From NCBI RefSeq assembly GCF_923077115.1, contig NZ_CAKLPX010000004.1, positions 248,001 to 312,000 of the forward strand: 64,000 nucleotides of DNA, read 5' to 3'. A program made the translations under genes and the position numbers. Source of the DNA: Sinobacterium norvegicum. Its GTDB lineage: Bacteria; Pseudomonadota; Gammaproteobacteria; Pseudomonadales; Sinobacteriaceae. The notes under the pieces are model-generated. The model had not been told where the DNA came from. It ran no database searches and saw only the letters and a list, made by a program, of their open reading frames with translations. This document shows positions 47,270 to 56,214 of this stretch, piece after piece; the first letter of the stretch is position 1; each line of letters opens with the position of its first letter.

Positions 47270-47298
47270 ATTATGGCGCAACATTAAAAAACAGTCAA
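47270..47298 (-). promoter_or_regulatory. Sigma70-type promoter of the P450 gene
   Basis: On the minus strand TTGACT (plus-strand 47293-47298) and CATAAT (plus-strand 47270-47275) are separated by exactly 17 bases, 75 bases upstream of the start codon. The -35 is inside palindrome copy 3 and the start site falls in copy 2. Confidence 0.75.
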
Positions 47299-47310
47299 CC
47301 CTGACTGTAT
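47289..47310. promoter_or_regulatory. Cluster operator palindrome, copy 3
   Basis: AAACAGTCA, ACCC, TGACTGTAT, with perfect symmetry over ACAGTCA-N4-TGACTGT. It overlaps the -35 box of the P450 promoter. Its start is 47 bases from that of copy 2, about 4.5 helical turns. Confidence 0.78.
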
Positions 47311-47369
47311 TGTAATATGCAATTTATCTGTTTTTTTGCTGCCAATGAAGATGTTAGAGCACTGTACAC

Positions 47370-48329
47370 TCAGTTATCGGCGCTAGGTATTGCCTTTGAT
47401 ACGGTGGAATCATCGGTAACTTTGGCTAAAAAATGCTGTACTCGGGCTAGTGCATCACCCTGGCTGAAGCGATAATCGCCATGGGTATAGCCGCGATAAT
47501 GATAAAACTCTGAGGGGATATCATGTGCTAACAAAGCCTGGTGCATCAACTCACTGTGCAGCAGCGGTACCACCGGATCGTCATCGCCATGCAGTAATAA
47601 TGCCGGTACCGATTGCTGATTTACATAGGCTATTGGATTGGTGCTGGCTGTCAGCGGATCACCGGCCACGGCCTGATGACCGAGGAGTCGGCCTATCGGT
47701 GAATCCTCATCTTGATAATCAATCAAGCCGTCGAAGTCGCCGACATTAAGAAAATCTGTTGGTGGATAAAAGGCAATCATTGCATGAATATGGTTTGATT
47801 GATTGTTGCACTCGCCCAAGCTGCCGTTGAGAAACTCATCATCGGCACTGGTACCGAGTATGCAGGCGGTGTGAGCACCCGCTGACATACCCCAGGCGAT
47901 AAACTGTTCGGAGTTGATATTGAATCGCTTGGCGTTGGCACGTAACCAACGCACAGCAGCCTTGCACTCATGGGCTTGGACAGGCCATTGAGCGGCATCG
48001 CTAAGGCTATAGCTGACGCTGGCCAGGGCAAAGCCTCGTGACAGTTGCTTCAGCGCAGCGAGTTCAATGGATTCTCTGCTCCCCACCTGCCAACCGCCGC
48101 CGTGAAACCAGATGATTAATGGTGTGGCTTTATTGTCGCTGTTGTTCGGGAGAAATAAATCAAGCTTGAGGGGGAGGCCATCTCGTGTGGCATATTGATA
48201 GCTTTTAAAGGTGTGTTTGCGCCGTTCAGATTGCCCTTTAATAATACCGACAACCATCAACGTTAGAAATTTAATTTGACTGAATATCTTCACAACACAC
48301 CCTACTGTTTCAATGTGATGGCCTGGCAT
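47370..48329 (-). CDS. Alpha/beta hydrolase, esterase/lipase (HSL/BD-FAE-like)
   Basis: A 319-residue esterase-like hydrolase. The oxyanion motif is HGGGW (76-80), the nucleophile is S149 in GMSAGAH, and the other triad members are D251 (HGDDDPVVPL) and H283 (YTHGDYRF). This matches carboxylesterases of the hormone-sensitive-lipase or feruloyl-esterase-like branch. The first about 35 residues are hydrophobic and may be an anchor, or the true start may be the Met at residue 25. It is the last gene of the long minus-strand cluster. It could open a lactone or remove an ester from the substrate. Confidence 0.85.
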   Translation of the reverse strand: MPGHHIETVGCVVKIFSQIKFLTLMVVGIIKGQSERRKHTFKSYQYATRDGLPLKLDLFLPNNSDNKATPLIIWFHGGGWQVGSRESIELAALKQLSRGFALASVSYSLSDAAQWPVQAHECKAAVRWLRANAKRFNINSEQFIAWGMSAGAHTACILGTSADDEFLNGSLGECNNQSNHIHAMIAFYPPTDFLNVGDFDGLIDYQDEDSPIGRLLGHQAVAGDPLTASTNPIAYVNQQSVPALLLHGDDDPVVPLLHSELMHQALLAHDIPSEFYHYRGYTHGDYRFSQGDALARVQHFLAKVTDDSTVSKAIPSADN

Positions 48330-48397
48330 AATCTATCCGTGATTCTAATAGCCAGTACTGACAAAGCCAGTACCGGCTTACCAAGAGATGTTAAGAC

Positions 48398-48910
48398 TTA
48401 GACTTCTTGGCCTGGCACCTTGCCGGTATACGATGCTTGAGAAATCTTATCACCGTCAAACTTAATTGTTTTCTCCGGTACTAACTCTAAAACAACGCGT
48501 AGCGGGGTATCCAAGTGTACCATTGCAGCCTCAGGTGTCGGGGCTGGGTAGGGTGATATTACATCGGCCATGGCCGGGTAAAACCAATCTTTGGTGGCTT
48601 GATCTTCATGTATTTTAACCACGCCCTTATAGGTAATGGTTTTGCCTGCACCCATGTCGGTACCCATGCTTGAAATAACCACCGACGCACGCGGGTCACG
48701 GCGCAGCGCTTTAATTCTTGCCCGCTGACTGGTCGCCGTCAGCCAGATAGAACCGTCCTTGGCGACATAGTTCATGATGACGCCCAGGCCGTGGCCGGCT
48801 TTATTGGTCCAAATAAAATTACATTCGTTCTGCTTATCAAGCAGCTCTTGTTCACGTTCGTCAGATAATTCATAGACAGTAACGTCTTCATAACCCTGTG
48901 TTTTAGCCAT
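48398..48910 (-). CDS. PPOX-fold flavoprotein, copy B
   Basis: The product is 170 residues from ATG 48910, which has GGA about eight bases upstream; the in-frame TTG at 48922 lies in the ribosome site and is a less likely start. It is the paralogue of the gene at 45266, sharing FIWTNKAGHGLGVIMNYV-like, ATSQRARIKALRRDPRASVV-like and DQATKDWFYP blocks. The members are cotranscribed with different neighbours, this one downstream of an SDR and upstream of the hydrolase. Cofactor (FMN or F420) and substrate are unknown. Confidence 0.82.
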   Translation of the reverse strand: MAKTQGYEDVTVYELSDEREQELLDKQNECNFIWTNKAGHGLGVIMNYVAKDGSIWLTATSQRARIKALRRDPRASVVISSMGTDMGAGKTITYKGVVKIHEDQATKDWFYPAMADVISPYPAPTPEAAMVHLDTPLRVVLELVPEKTIKFDGDKISQASYTGKVPGQEV

Positions 48911-48938
48911 GGTATTTTCCAATTATTATTATGTTCAG

Positions 48939-48960
48939 GGCGAGCAATTATTGGCTCGCC
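48939..48960 (-). promoter_or_regulatory. Hairpin between SDR and PPOX copy B
   Basis: GGCGAGC (48939-48945) and GCTCGCC (48954-48960) form a perfect 7-bp stem with an eight-base loop. No T tract follows on the minus strand. It lies in the 76-base gap between cotranscribed genes, so it may modulate read-through or RNA decay. Confidence 0.5.
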
Positions 48961-48986
48961 GCAGTCAAAAATGTGATTAACGAGAT

Positions 48987-49742
48987 CTACACGCGCGGTA
49001 GATGTCCCATTTGTAAACCACCGGATAAGTCGATGACTTGGCCATTAATAAAGCCAGATCGTTTGTCATCCGCTAAAAACAATGCCGACTCTGCCATGTC
49101 ATCCAGCGTTCCCATTCTGCCGGCTGGTGTTTCTCTCACGTGAGCTTGGATAATGGCATCCATGGTGAAAAGGTCACCGGTCATGTCGGTGTTAATCAGG
49201 CCAGCGGCTATCGAATTAAAGCGAATACGCTGTTGCTGATATTCCTGTGCTGCAACCTTGATGGCGTAATCGATACCCGCTCGAGCACCGGAGTAAGTCG
49301 CCATGCCTTCACCAGGAATACGGGCGGTGAGTGACGAGATGGTAATAACAGATCCGTCTTCCTTGATTGCCGCTGCTGCGTGTTTAAAGAACAGCAATGC
49401 ACCGATAAAACTCACCTCTAGGGTGGGGCGAATAGACTCAGCGGTTAATTCGCTGATCATGCCCATTGAATAAATACCGGCCGAGTTCACCGCAATATCT
49501 ACACCGCCGTAGACCTCAGTGGCGCGAGCAAATAATGCTTCAATTTGCGACTCATCACCCATATCACAGGATACTGCCAGGCCATTAATATCCGAGGCCA
49601 GTGTTTCAAGTTTCTCCTTTCGGCGAGCTGAAACAACGACATTGGCGCCTTCTTCTGCCAGACGTCGAGCGATGGCTGAGCCAAAGTTATGATCGCCTGA
49701 GGCGCCAACTACGACAGCTGTTTTTCCGTTTAACATTCCCAT
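48987..49742 (-). CDS. SDR-family protein with Arg in place of catalytic Lys
   Basis: A 251-residue SDR. The cofactor loop is GASGDHNFGSAIARRLAEEG, the S-S pair of the triad is at about 136-137 (TISSLT), and Y150 is present, but the residue four positions on is R154 (YSGAR) where classical SDRs have Lys. Family context otherwise matches enoyl/ketoacyl-reductase-like members (GLINTDM, NGQVIDLSGGLQ). Arg could still position the cofactor and lower the Tyr pKa, or the enzyme may act atypically. It starts at ATG 49742 with GGAG upstream and follows an acyl-CoA dehydrogenase gene by 142 bases. Confidence 0.87.
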   Translation of the reverse strand: MGMLNGKTAVVVGASGDHNFGSAIARRLAEEGANVVVSARRKEKLETLASDINGLAVSCDMGDESQIEALFARATEVYGGVDIAVNSAGIYSMGMISELTAESIRPTLEVSFIGALLFFKHAAAAIKEDGSVITISSLTARIPGEGMATYSGARAGIDYAIKVAAQEYQQQRIRFNSIAAGLINTDMTGDLFTMDAIIQAHVRETPAGRMGTLDDMAESALFLADDKRSGFINGQVIDLSGGLQMGHLPRV

Positions 49743-49884
49743 TATAATCTCCTACTGATTGGCATAGCACTGGCTACACTTTTCTATTTTTATTATTTAA
49801 TGCACGTTGCCTTGTGCAATTTCATACCGCTGTACTCTCAAAATCAACCATTGAGCTTGTTGCCAAAACTGGCTGATTGTACTG

Positions 49885-51027
49885 CTACGCCAGACCTAAA
49901 GATCTTGCGATAATTTCTTTCATAATTTCCGAGGTGCCGCCAAAGATACGGGTAATTCTCGCATCACAGTAGGCCTGACTAATGGGGTACTCATCCATAA
50001 AGCCATAACCACCGAATAACTGCAGGCATTCATCGACAACACGGCCCTGCATTTCGCTGGAAAATAATTTTATTTTGGCTGCGTCTTCGGCACTGAGTTG
50101 ATCGTCATTCAAGGCTTCGACACAGCGATCGATATAGACCTGACAAATATCTAACTCGGTGGCCATCTCGGCCATTTTGAATCGTGTATTTTGAAACTCT
50201 GCAACCGCTTGACCAAACGCCTGTCGTTCGTTGACATAGTCACGGGTCCAGTCAAAGGCCGACTGAGCAGAGGCATGGTTAATACACGATACAATCAGTC
50301 GCTCTTCGGCGAGACATTCCATCATATAGTTCAAGCCTCGACCTGGGTCGCCCAATAAATTAGCCTTGGGGATTGTCACGTCGTTGAAAAATAGCTCGGC
50401 GGTATCCTGAGATTTCAAACCCATTTTATTGAGATTGCGACCCCGTTCAAAGCCGGGCATATCGCGTTCGACGACTAACAAACCGATTTTCTCTTTACCT
50501 TCAACTTGAATCTTTGCCGCCACGATGACGTAATCGGCAAGTATGCCATTGGAGATAAATGTCTTGCTGCCGTTGAGTTTGTAGTGGTCACCACAGTCAA
50601 CGGCGGTGGTCTTCATACCGCGAAGATCGCTGCCTGCGCCGGGTTCCGTCATGGCAATGGCGAGAATTTTCTCGCCGCTGATGCAACCGGGCAATAAGCG
50701 TGACTTCTGCTCGTCGTTACCAAACTTGTCGATATAGGGTGCGACCAGTGAACCATGCAAATGCAAGTAGAACCCGGTCTCACCGACACGGGCCATCTCT
50801 TCCATCATGATTTGAGAAAGACGAAAATCACGCAGACCTAAGCCGCCGTATTGTTCGTCTGCCCAATACAGTAGGAAGCCGTTTTCACCTGCCTTACGCC
50901 ACACCTCGCGCGAGACGATACCATCCTCACGCCACTGCTCTTGATGCGGTACAACTTCTTTTTCGACAAAGCTGCGAAACGCATCGCGGAACATGGTGTG
51001 CTCTTCATTAAAACCTAAACGCTGCAC
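49885..51027 (-). CDS. Acyl-CoA dehydrogenase
   Basis: A 380-residue FAD enzyme. Clear features are [55 protein letters not shown] and the C-terminal [17 protein letters not shown]. The helix-G glutamate is present ([11 protein letters not shown]), matching isovaleryl- or long-chain-type enzymes, whose base lies there rather than in the I-Y-E-G-T segment. It starts at GTG 51027 with GGAG eight bases upstream. It lies in the minus-strand cluster right after the fused hydratase/dehydrogenase gene and likely performs the first oxidation of the CoA intermediates. Confidence 0.94.
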   Translation of the reverse strand: MQRLGFNEEHTMFRDAFRSFVEKEVVPHQEQWREDGIVSREVWRKAGENGFLLYWADEQYGGLGLRDFRLSQIMMEEMARVGETGFYLHLHGSLVAPYIDKFGNDEQKSRLLPGCISGEKILAIAMTEPGAGSDLRGMKTTAVDCGDHYKLNGSKTFISNGILADYVIVAAKIQVEGKEKIGLLVVERDMPGFERGRNLNKMGLKSQDTAELFFNDVTIPKANLLGDPGRGLNYMMECLAEERLIVSCINHASAQSAFDWTRDYVNERQAFGQAVAEFQNTRFKMAEMATELDICQVYIDRCVEALNDDQLSAEDAAKIKLFSSEMQGRVVDECLQLFGGYGFMDEYPISQAYCDARITRIFGGTSEIMKEIIARSLGLA

Positions 51028-51067
51028 AGTGAACTCTCCACTTGAATAGTTGAACTAGGCACACACA

Positions 51068-53209
51068 TTAAAACTGTGTACCAGCTTCGGCCATTTGTAG
51101 TAATAACGCTGGCGGGGTGAATCTGTCGCCAAAGCGGTTTGCCAGATCCTGTGCGCGTTCAGCAAACTTTCTTACACCGACGCTGTTAACAAACTGCAGG
51201 TGACCACCGGTATAACGCGGGAAACCTAGGCCGAGAATGGAGCCAATATTGCAATCTTCTACGCTGCGCAAAACACCTTCTTCCAAACATCGAATGGCTT
51301 CAAGCGATTGACAGTACAGCAGGCGATCTTGGATATCTTGGTAAGAAATATCCTGTGTCTGCTGCGGCTGGATGTTACTAAGCTCTGGCCATAGGCGCTT
51401 GTTTTCACCCTGCGGATAGTCGTAATAACCACCGCCATGTGCGCGGCCCGAACGACCGTGTTCATTGACCATACGCTCCAGCCACTGGTAGGGCGCACGG
51501 TTGGTGTCATAGCTTTTACCGGCCTCTTCCAGCGCCAGTTTTGTCGCCTTTTTGATATCCAATAAAAGCTGCTGAGCGACTTCATCATTGGCGGCCAATG
51601 GTCCTACTGGCATGCCTGCTTGTTGTGCCAGGTTCTCGATCAGCGCTGGCTTAACGCCATCCTCAAGTAACCAACCGGCCTCATCCTGATAAATTTCATA
51701 GACGCGTGAGGTGTAGAACCCACGGCTGTCATTGACCACGATAGGTGTCTTGCGTAGCTGTTTAACGAAATCATAAGCCTTGGCCAGCGTTTCATCACTG
51801 GTCTGCTCGCCGCAGATAATTTCAACCAATGGCATTTTGTCCACCGGTGAGAAAAAGTGCAGGCCAATATAATGAGCTGGAGAGACACTGTGGGTGGCCA
51901 ATTCGCTGATTGGCAGCGTCGAGGTATTGCTGGCAAATATTGTGGTGCTGTTTAACTGCTGTTGCGCCTCAGTCGTTACCTGATGCTTAAGCGCCTTGTT
52001 TTCAAACACCGCTTCAATCACCAAATCGCAGTCAGCCAAGTCGGCCATCTGATCGGTGGCCTGTATCAGGCTCAGCGTTGTTTGTTTGGCTTCCTCTGTT
52101 GAGCGGCCTTTGGCGATCAGCTTATCTAATACTGATTCGCTATAGGCTTTACCCTGCTGAGCCTTATCGGCACTGACATCACTCAGTACCACAGCGATGC
52201 CGGCGGTCGCGGCGCTATAGGCAATGCCAGCGCCCATCATGCCAGCACCAATGACTCCTAACTTAGTCACTTTGCTGCGTTCAAAACCTTCTGGGCGAGA
52301 AGCGCCTGCGCGAATTTTCTGTGTTTGGAAAAAGTAGGTAATGAGGTTTTTCGATTCAGGGCTGACGGCCAGGTAACCGAGGTAGCGACTTTCAATACGG
52401 CTGGCGGATTCAATATCAACGCGCATACTTTCGATGGCAGTATTGAGAATGGCGCTCTGTGCCGGATAAAGGCCTTTTTTCTGCGCCAATAATGTGGCAC
52501 CGGCAAAGGGGATAAACGCTTCAACAGCACGGCTGTCGACGTTGCCGCCGGGGAAGGTAAATCCTTTCACATCCCAGCTCTGACAGGACTCAGGATTTTG
52601 TTTAATCCATTGACGAGCCTTGTCAATCATCGCCTCAGGGCTGTCGGCAATGTCATCGATCAAGCCGGCTTTTAATGCTGCCTGCGGGGTGAAGTTACGG
52701 CCATTGCTAAGCACGGGCAGGGCTGCCTGCAATCCTAACAAACGCACGGTTCTTACCACGCCGCCAGCGCCAGGCAATAAGCCTAAAGTCACTTCAGGCA
52801 GGCCAATTTGAACACTGCGATCATCCAGTGCAATACGGTGATGACAGGCCAAGCAAATTTCAAAACCGCCGCCCAGTGCCGCGCCATTAATTGCCACAAC
52901 CACTGGCTTGCCCAGGGTTTCCAGGGTTCTAAGGCTGGCCTTGATTCTCATGCCAGTGCGACCATACTCGGCGGCTTGATGGGGTTCCAGCGCCAGGATT
53001 TCATCCAGGTCGCCGCCGGCAAAAAATGTTTTCTTACCCGATTTAACAATTACCCCGGCAATGTTATCAACGTCTTCTTCCAGTTGATTAACCGCCTGCT
53101 CCATGCCTTCGATATAGGCTGGATTCATTACATTGACCGAACGACTGCTGTCGTCCAGTGTCAGCGTTACAATATTATCAGCGTCTTTTTCTAACGTTAC
53201 ATATGTCAT
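51068..53209 (-). CDS. Bifunctional enoyl-CoA hydratase / 3-hydroxyacyl-CoA dehydrogenase (FadJ/FadB-like)
   Basis: A 713-residue fusion. Residues about 1-190 are a crotonase domain with GGGFEICLACHHRIALDDRS and LPEVTLGLLPGAGG, each carrying one of the two catalytic glutamates. From about 310 the NAD-binding domain starts LGVIGAGMMGAGIAYSAATA, and the catalytic His is in HYIGLHFFSPVDKMPLVEI. The C-terminal helical domain has GYYDYP and ILGLGFPRYTGG. Length matches FadJ/FadB-type alpha subunits (about 715-730). It is 32 bases downstream of the thiolase gene, so the pair forms a beta-oxidation complex-like unit. Specificity for bulky acyl-CoAs is possible. Confidence 0.94.
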   Translation of the reverse strand: MTYVTLEKDADNIVTLTLDDSSRSVNVMNPAYIEGMEQAVNQLEEDVDNIAGVIVKSGKKTFFAGGDLDEILALEPHQAAEYGRTGMRIKASLRTLETLGKPVVVAINGAALGGGFEICLACHHRIALDDRSVQIGLPEVTLGLLPGAGGVVRTVRLLGLQAALPVLSNGRNFTPQAALKAGLIDDIADSPEAMIDKARQWIKQNPESCQSWDVKGFTFPGGNVDSRAVEAFIPFAGATLLAQKKGLYPAQSAILNTAIESMRVDIESASRIESRYLGYLAVSPESKNLITYFFQTQKIRAGASRPEGFERSKVTKLGVIGAGMMGAGIAYSAATAGIAVVLSDVSADKAQQGKAYSESVLDKLIAKGRSTEEAKQTTLSLIQATDQMADLADCDLVIEAVFENKALKHQVTTEAQQQLNSTTIFASNTSTLPISELATHSVSPAHYIGLHFFSPVDKMPLVEIICGEQTSDETLAKAYDFVKQLRKTPIVVNDSRGFYTSRVYEIYQDEAGWLLEDGVKPALIENLAQQAGMPVGPLAANDEVAQQLLLDIKKATKLALEEAGKSYDTNRAPYQWLERMVNEHGRSGRAHGGGYYDYPQGENKRLWPELSNIQPQQTQDISYQDIQDRLLYCQSLEAIRCLEEGVLRSVEDCNIGSILGLGFPRYTGGHLQFVNSVGVRKFAERAQDLANRFGDRFTPPALLLQMAEAGTQF

Positions 53210-53241
53210 TTTAAAAACCTCTTATCAGCGTTGTAACGCTA

Positions 53242-54450
53242 TTAAACTCGCTCAACAATGGTGGCAATACCCATGCCGCCGCCAATACACAAAGTGATCA
53301 GACCGAAGCGAGCCTGACGACGCTCCAGCTCTTCAATTACCGTACCCAAGATCATACCGCCGGTGGCGCCCAGTGGATGGCCCATTGCGATGGCACCACC
53401 GTTGACGTTGATTTTTTCATCGGGGATGTTGAGGTGTTTTTGAAAGCGCATGACCACAGAGGCAAAGGCCTCATTGAGTTCAAAAATATCGATGTCATCG
53501 ACTGTCATGCCCGCCTTGCGCAACACTTTTTCAGCGGCCGGTGTGGGGGCTGTCAGCATAATGGTGGGCTCATCACTGGTCACTGCGGTGGCGATAATTT
53601 TCGCCCTTGGCGTCAAGCCTAATTCCTTACCCTTGGCTTCACTGCCAATCAATACCAAGGAGGCACCGTCGACAATACCAGAGGAGTTACCCGCGGTGTG
53701 AACATGATTAATCGCTTCAATTTCTGGGTAACGCAATTTAGCCACGTCATCCAACAACGCCTCACCGGGTTGTTTGAAAACGGCTTTGAGCTTGGACAGA
53801 GACTCGACCGATGAACCTGGACGAATCAATTCATCATGGCCGAGGATCAGTTCGCCATTAATGCCCCGAACAGGGATTATTTGATTATCAAAAAAACCAT
53901 TATCGCGCGCATAAGCAGCACGTTCATGTGAGCGCGCAGCAAAAGCATCGACATCGGTACGGCTGAAACCTTCCAGTGTTGCGATAAGGTCTGCACCAAT
54001 GCCCTGAGGAACATAATTCAGCTTTGCGTTAACATCTGAGTCGAGAATCCAAGCACCGCCATCGCTGCCCATGGTGACCCGTGACATCGATTCGACGCCG
54101 CCAGCGACAACCAAGTCTTCCCAGCCTGAGGCGATCTTCATCGCGGCGGTATTGACAGTTTCTAAGCCTGAACCACAAAAACGGTTGACCTGTTGACCGG
54201 CAACACTGACATCCCAGCTTGAGGCTAACAGGGCTAACTTAGGTAGTACTGCACCCTGTTCTCCAACAGGAGAAACGCAGCCCAAAACCACATCGTCGAC
54301 CTGCGAGGTGTCGAGGTTGTTACGTTCTTTCAGTGCTTCAAGCAGACCGACAACCAGGTTGACTGGGCTGACTTCATGAAGGCCGCCACCGACCTTGCCC
54401 TTTCCTCTGGGCGTTCTTATTGCATCGTAAACAAATGCTTCAATAGGCAT
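53242..54450 (-). CDS. Acetyl-CoA C-acyltransferase (thiolase)
   Basis: A 402-residue degradative thiolase with the full catalytic set: nucleophile C92 in [13 protein letters not shown]358 in [11 protein letters not shown] and the acid/base C388 in CIGGGMGIA. It cleaves 3-oxoacyl-CoA with CoA to release acetyl-CoA or propionyl-CoA. GGAGAAATAAGTT precedes the ATG. It is in operon with the FadJ-like gene (32-base gap) and 99 bases downstream of the acyl-CoA ligase. The thiolase-like protein at 58427, in contrast, lacks this catalytic set. Confidence 0.94.
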   Translation of the reverse strand: MPIEAFVYDAIRTPRGKGKVGGGLHEVSPVNLVVGLLEALKERNNLDTSQVDDVVLGCVSPVGEQGAVLPKLALLASSWDVSVAGQQVNRFCGSGLETVNTAAMKIASGWEDLVVAGGVESMSRVTMGSDGGAWILDSDVNAKLNYVPQGIGADLIATLEGFSRTDVDAFAARSHERAAYARDNGFFDNQIIPVRGINGELILGHDELIRPGSSVESLSKLKAVFKQPGEALLDDVAKLRYPEIEAINHVHTAGNSSGIVDGASLVLIGSEAKGKELGLTPRAKIIATAVTSDEPTIMLTAPTPAAEKVLRKAGMTVDDIDIFELNEAFASVVMRFQKHLNIPDEKINVNGGAIAMGHPLGATGGMILGTVIEELERRQARFGLITLCIGGGMGIATIVERV

Positions 54451-54549
54451 AACTTATTTCTCCAAAGTAGGCACACAACGACGGTGCCTGCTGTTTCCAA
54501 TTCAGTAAAACGTAAAACGTTATTTCGCGGCCGGTTGAACCGCGGTGTA

Positions 54550-56178
54550 TCAGCCTTCGCTGGCAGCGAGGGCTTCTTTTATTTTTATGCGTAGCTGATC
54601 TTTCTTGACCTTGCCGCTGGCTGTGCGGGGCAGATCGCTGACCACCTCAATATGTTCGGGTATTTTTTGTTTGGCCAATGCCGCACGGTCTGCAAATTGT
54701 GCAATTGTGGCCAGGGTAATGGTTTCAACACCGGCTTCAGGGATGATATATGCGCAAACACCTTCACCTAAGCGCTGGTGCGGCATGGCAACTATCGCAA
54801 CCTCTTTGACATCGGGGTGGTCATGTAGCACATCTTCGATTTCCTTGGCACTGAGGTTTTCACCGCCGCGGATAATGATGTCTTTCTTACGATCGGTAAT
54901 TAGAATGGCATTGTCCGGTGTGCGGTGACCAATATCGCCGGTATAGAAGAAGCCATCTTTATCGAGCTCGGCTTCGTTCTGCGAGGCGACAGAGTAACCC
55001 AACATCATGCCGGCGCCGCGTGCAATAATTTCACCATCTTCGCCATCGGCAACTTCATTACCGTTGTCGTCGATAATTTTGACTTCATAGCCGTAAATCA
55101 TGCCATCGGTTTGCGCCGCCAAATCTTGCTGGTTGTCGCCGACAAAGCCCTGGGTAATGACCGGTGTCTCGGTGCTGCCATAGACTCTGAAGGCCTTACA
55201 GTTTTCCAATACCTCGTAGCATTCATGGATCAGCTGTGGTGGCACTGCCGCACCGCCGCAGGCAAAATATCGCATGGTGGGTAGCTTGGTTTTATTGCGG
55301 GTGGCCGAGGCGAGTAGTTCAACCAGAAATGGTGTCGCACCGACACTGGTGGTCGCGCCAACACGCTCAATAAACGCCACGGCTGCGTCGGCATCCCAGC
55401 GAGCCATTAAGGCAGATTTTACCGGGGTGACAAAAGGCAATACCATGCCTGAGCCGTAACCGGTTATATGGGTTACTGGTGACGGCATTAACATGATGTC
55501 GTCGGCACCTAGCTGCCAGTAATCGACCGAATTCATAATGACACGGCTCAAGGTATTGTGGCTGTGTAAAACCGCTTTAGGCGTGCCGGTGGTACCAGAG
55601 GTGTAAAGAATGGTTTTTATCGAGTTGGGGTCAACCTTGGGCAGGCTGGCCAGCTCGGCCAAGTCGTTATCCATCAGGTCTTCGAAGCGCACCATGCCGT
55701 CATAATCTTGCTCTGCGCGAACAGTGACAATGTGTTCAAGCGCCGGCAGGTCGGCTTGCAAAGTAGCCAACATGTTAGGGAATTCAGCGCTGCGAATTTT
55801 TTCAGGAATGAAAATTAATTTCGTATTGGCGTCTTTTAATATGAACCGTAACTCTCTATCGCGATAGATAGGAATCACCGGATTAACGATTAGGCCAAGT
55901 GCTGAAGACGCAATATCTAAAATGACTGCCTCACGCCAATTAGGTAATTGAAAACTAACAACATCACCTTGCTGCATACCCAGCTTGCGTAAGCCGGTAA
56001 TCAAACGGCGGGCATCAGTGGCGATAGAGCCATAGGTAATGCTGGGGTCATGTTCTAAAAAAATGGCCACATCATCGGGTGTCTGCTCGGCTTTCTGCCA
56101 AGCACCTTCGGCAATGGTCATGTTTAACCATGACTGGCTATCGCGATCTATTCGGGTTTGGCTCAAGGGACTTTTCAT
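54550..56178 (-). CDS. Acyl-CoA synthetase (AMP-forming), cyclohexanecarboxylate-CoA-ligase-like
   Basis: A 542-residue adenylating enzyme that activates a carboxylic acid with ATP and CoA. The P-loop YTSGTTGTPKAVLHSHNTL (about 190-210), VYGSTETPV, YTGDIGHRTPDNAIL, DRKKDIIIRGGENLSAKEIE and the C-terminal catalytic Lys in RTASGKVKKD are all present. The N-terminal region (VVSFQLPNWREAVILDIASS) is close to cyclohexanecarboxylate-CoA ligase (AliA) and 2,3-dihydroxybenzoate ligase-type proteins. It is 36 bases downstream of the SDR and 99 upstream of the thiolase. Preference for an alicyclic or aromatic acid is inferred from family resemblance. Confidence 0.9.
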   Translation of the reverse strand: MKSPLSQTRIDRDSQSWLNMTIAEGAWQKAEQTPDDVAIFLEHDPSITYGSIATDARRLITGLRKLGMQQGDVVSFQLPNWREAVILDIASSALGLIVNPVIPIYRDRELRFILKDANTKLIFIPEKIRSAEFPNMLATLQADLPALEHIVTVRAEQDYDGMVRFEDLMDNDLAELASLPKVDPNSIKTILYTSGTTGTPKAVLHSHNTLSRVIMNSVDYWQLGADDIMLMPSPVTHITGYGSGMVLPFVTPVKSALMARWDADAAVAFIERVGATTSVGATPFLVELLASATRNKTKLPTMRYFACGGAAVPPQLIHECYEVLENCKAFRVYGSTETPVITQGFVGDNQQDLAAQTDGMIYGYEVKIIDDNGNEVADGEDGEIIARGAGMMLGYSVASQNEAELDKDGFFYTGDIGHRTPDNAILITDRKKDIIIRGGENLSAKEIEDVLHDHPDVKEVAIVAMPHQRLGEGVCAYIIPEAGVETITLATIAQFADRAALAKQKIPEHIEVVSDLPRTASGKVKKDQLRIKIKEALAASEG

Positions 56179-56214
56179 TATTATACCTTTGGTCTAATTG
56201 ACAGCGATGACGGT

